Positions 63,988 through 64,000 of a DNA stretch of 64,000 bases are shown in pieces; position 1 is the first letter of the stretch; the number at the start of each line of letters is the position of its first letter. The translations under genes were made by a program, and so were the position numbers. Under the pieces are notes generated by a model that saw only the letters and a program-made list of their open reading frames with translations, did not search any database and had not been told where the DNA came from. This stretch comes from Peribacillus frigoritolerans (lineage in GTDB: Bacteria > Bacillota > Bacilli > Bacillales > DSM-1321): positions 1 to 64,000 of the forward strand of contig NZ_JAUUTW010000024.1 in the NCBI RefSeq assembly GCF_030676415.1. Reading direction: 5' to 3'.

Positions 63988-64000
63988 TCAAAGTTATGTA

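Overview
The window looks like chromosomal DNA of an endospore-forming Bacillaceae, most like the Peribacillus (Bacillus simplex) group. This is inferred from low-GC coding DNA with strong AGGAGG-type ribosome binding sites and TTG/GTG starts, an alpha/beta-type small acid-soluble spore protein, a SAM-I riboswitch ahead of a cysH-sat-cysC-type operon, a glgBCDA operon, MocR-type PdxR divergent from pdxST, and a GC-rich intergenic repeat typical of bacilli. No rRNA, tRNA or CRISPR array was seen. No database search was possible, so family names rest on recognised motifs.

Layout. 0-15.6 kb is ordinary metabolic chromosome: a LuxR-type regulator, an R2-like ligand-binding oxidase, an iron alcohol dehydrogenase, a spore protein, a YqcI/YcgG protein, azoreductase, oligoendopeptidase F, a UPF1-like helicase, two luciferase-like flavin oxidoreductases, a fused PabB-PabC enzyme and D-serine dehydratase. 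15.6-16.5 kb holds a broken IS1182-type transposase and a GC-rich repeat. 16.5-22 kb carries pdxR/pdxST, a frameshifted SDR gene with a 20-bp palindrome upstream, a TetR regulator and a flavin reductase. 22.2-30.4 kb is one sulfate-assimilation and siroheme block: SAM riboswitch, a 47-codon yezD-like gene, cysH, sat, cysC, sulfite reductase, a DUF3906-like protein, sumT, sirB, sirC and a TauE-like permease. 30.6-32.5 kb is gene decay (glycosyltransferase remnant, azlCD) around a mug gene. 32.8-39.8 kb is glycogen metabolism (GH15-like protein, glgB, glgC, glgD, glgA; no glgP). 39.9-45.5 kb holds cls, exoA, a broken HNH gene, a DUF2179 protein and small enzymes. At 45.5 kb a second GC repeat plus IS1182 fragment lies in inverted orientation to the one at 16 kb. 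46.5-48.3 kb is a BlaI/M56 peptidase/DoxX unit with two matching operators.

49.8-64 kb is accessory in character. It contains a protein with two tandem HTH units, a coiled coil and a C-terminal J-like domain; a prolyl-4-hydroxylase-like dioxygenase; three genes (four domains) of an atypical protein-kinase-like family; a HipA-like kinase with a decayed tandem copy; a Nudix hydrolase; two related family-4 glycosyltransferases, one with about 90 residues of LQE/LQQ repeats; galU and ugd to make UDP-glucose and UDP-glucuronate; and a tyrosine-recombinase remnant. The repeated association of kinase-like proteins with glycosyltransferases and UDP-sugar synthesis is the best candidate for an undescribed system. 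A cell-surface or spore-surface glycosylation role is inference only.
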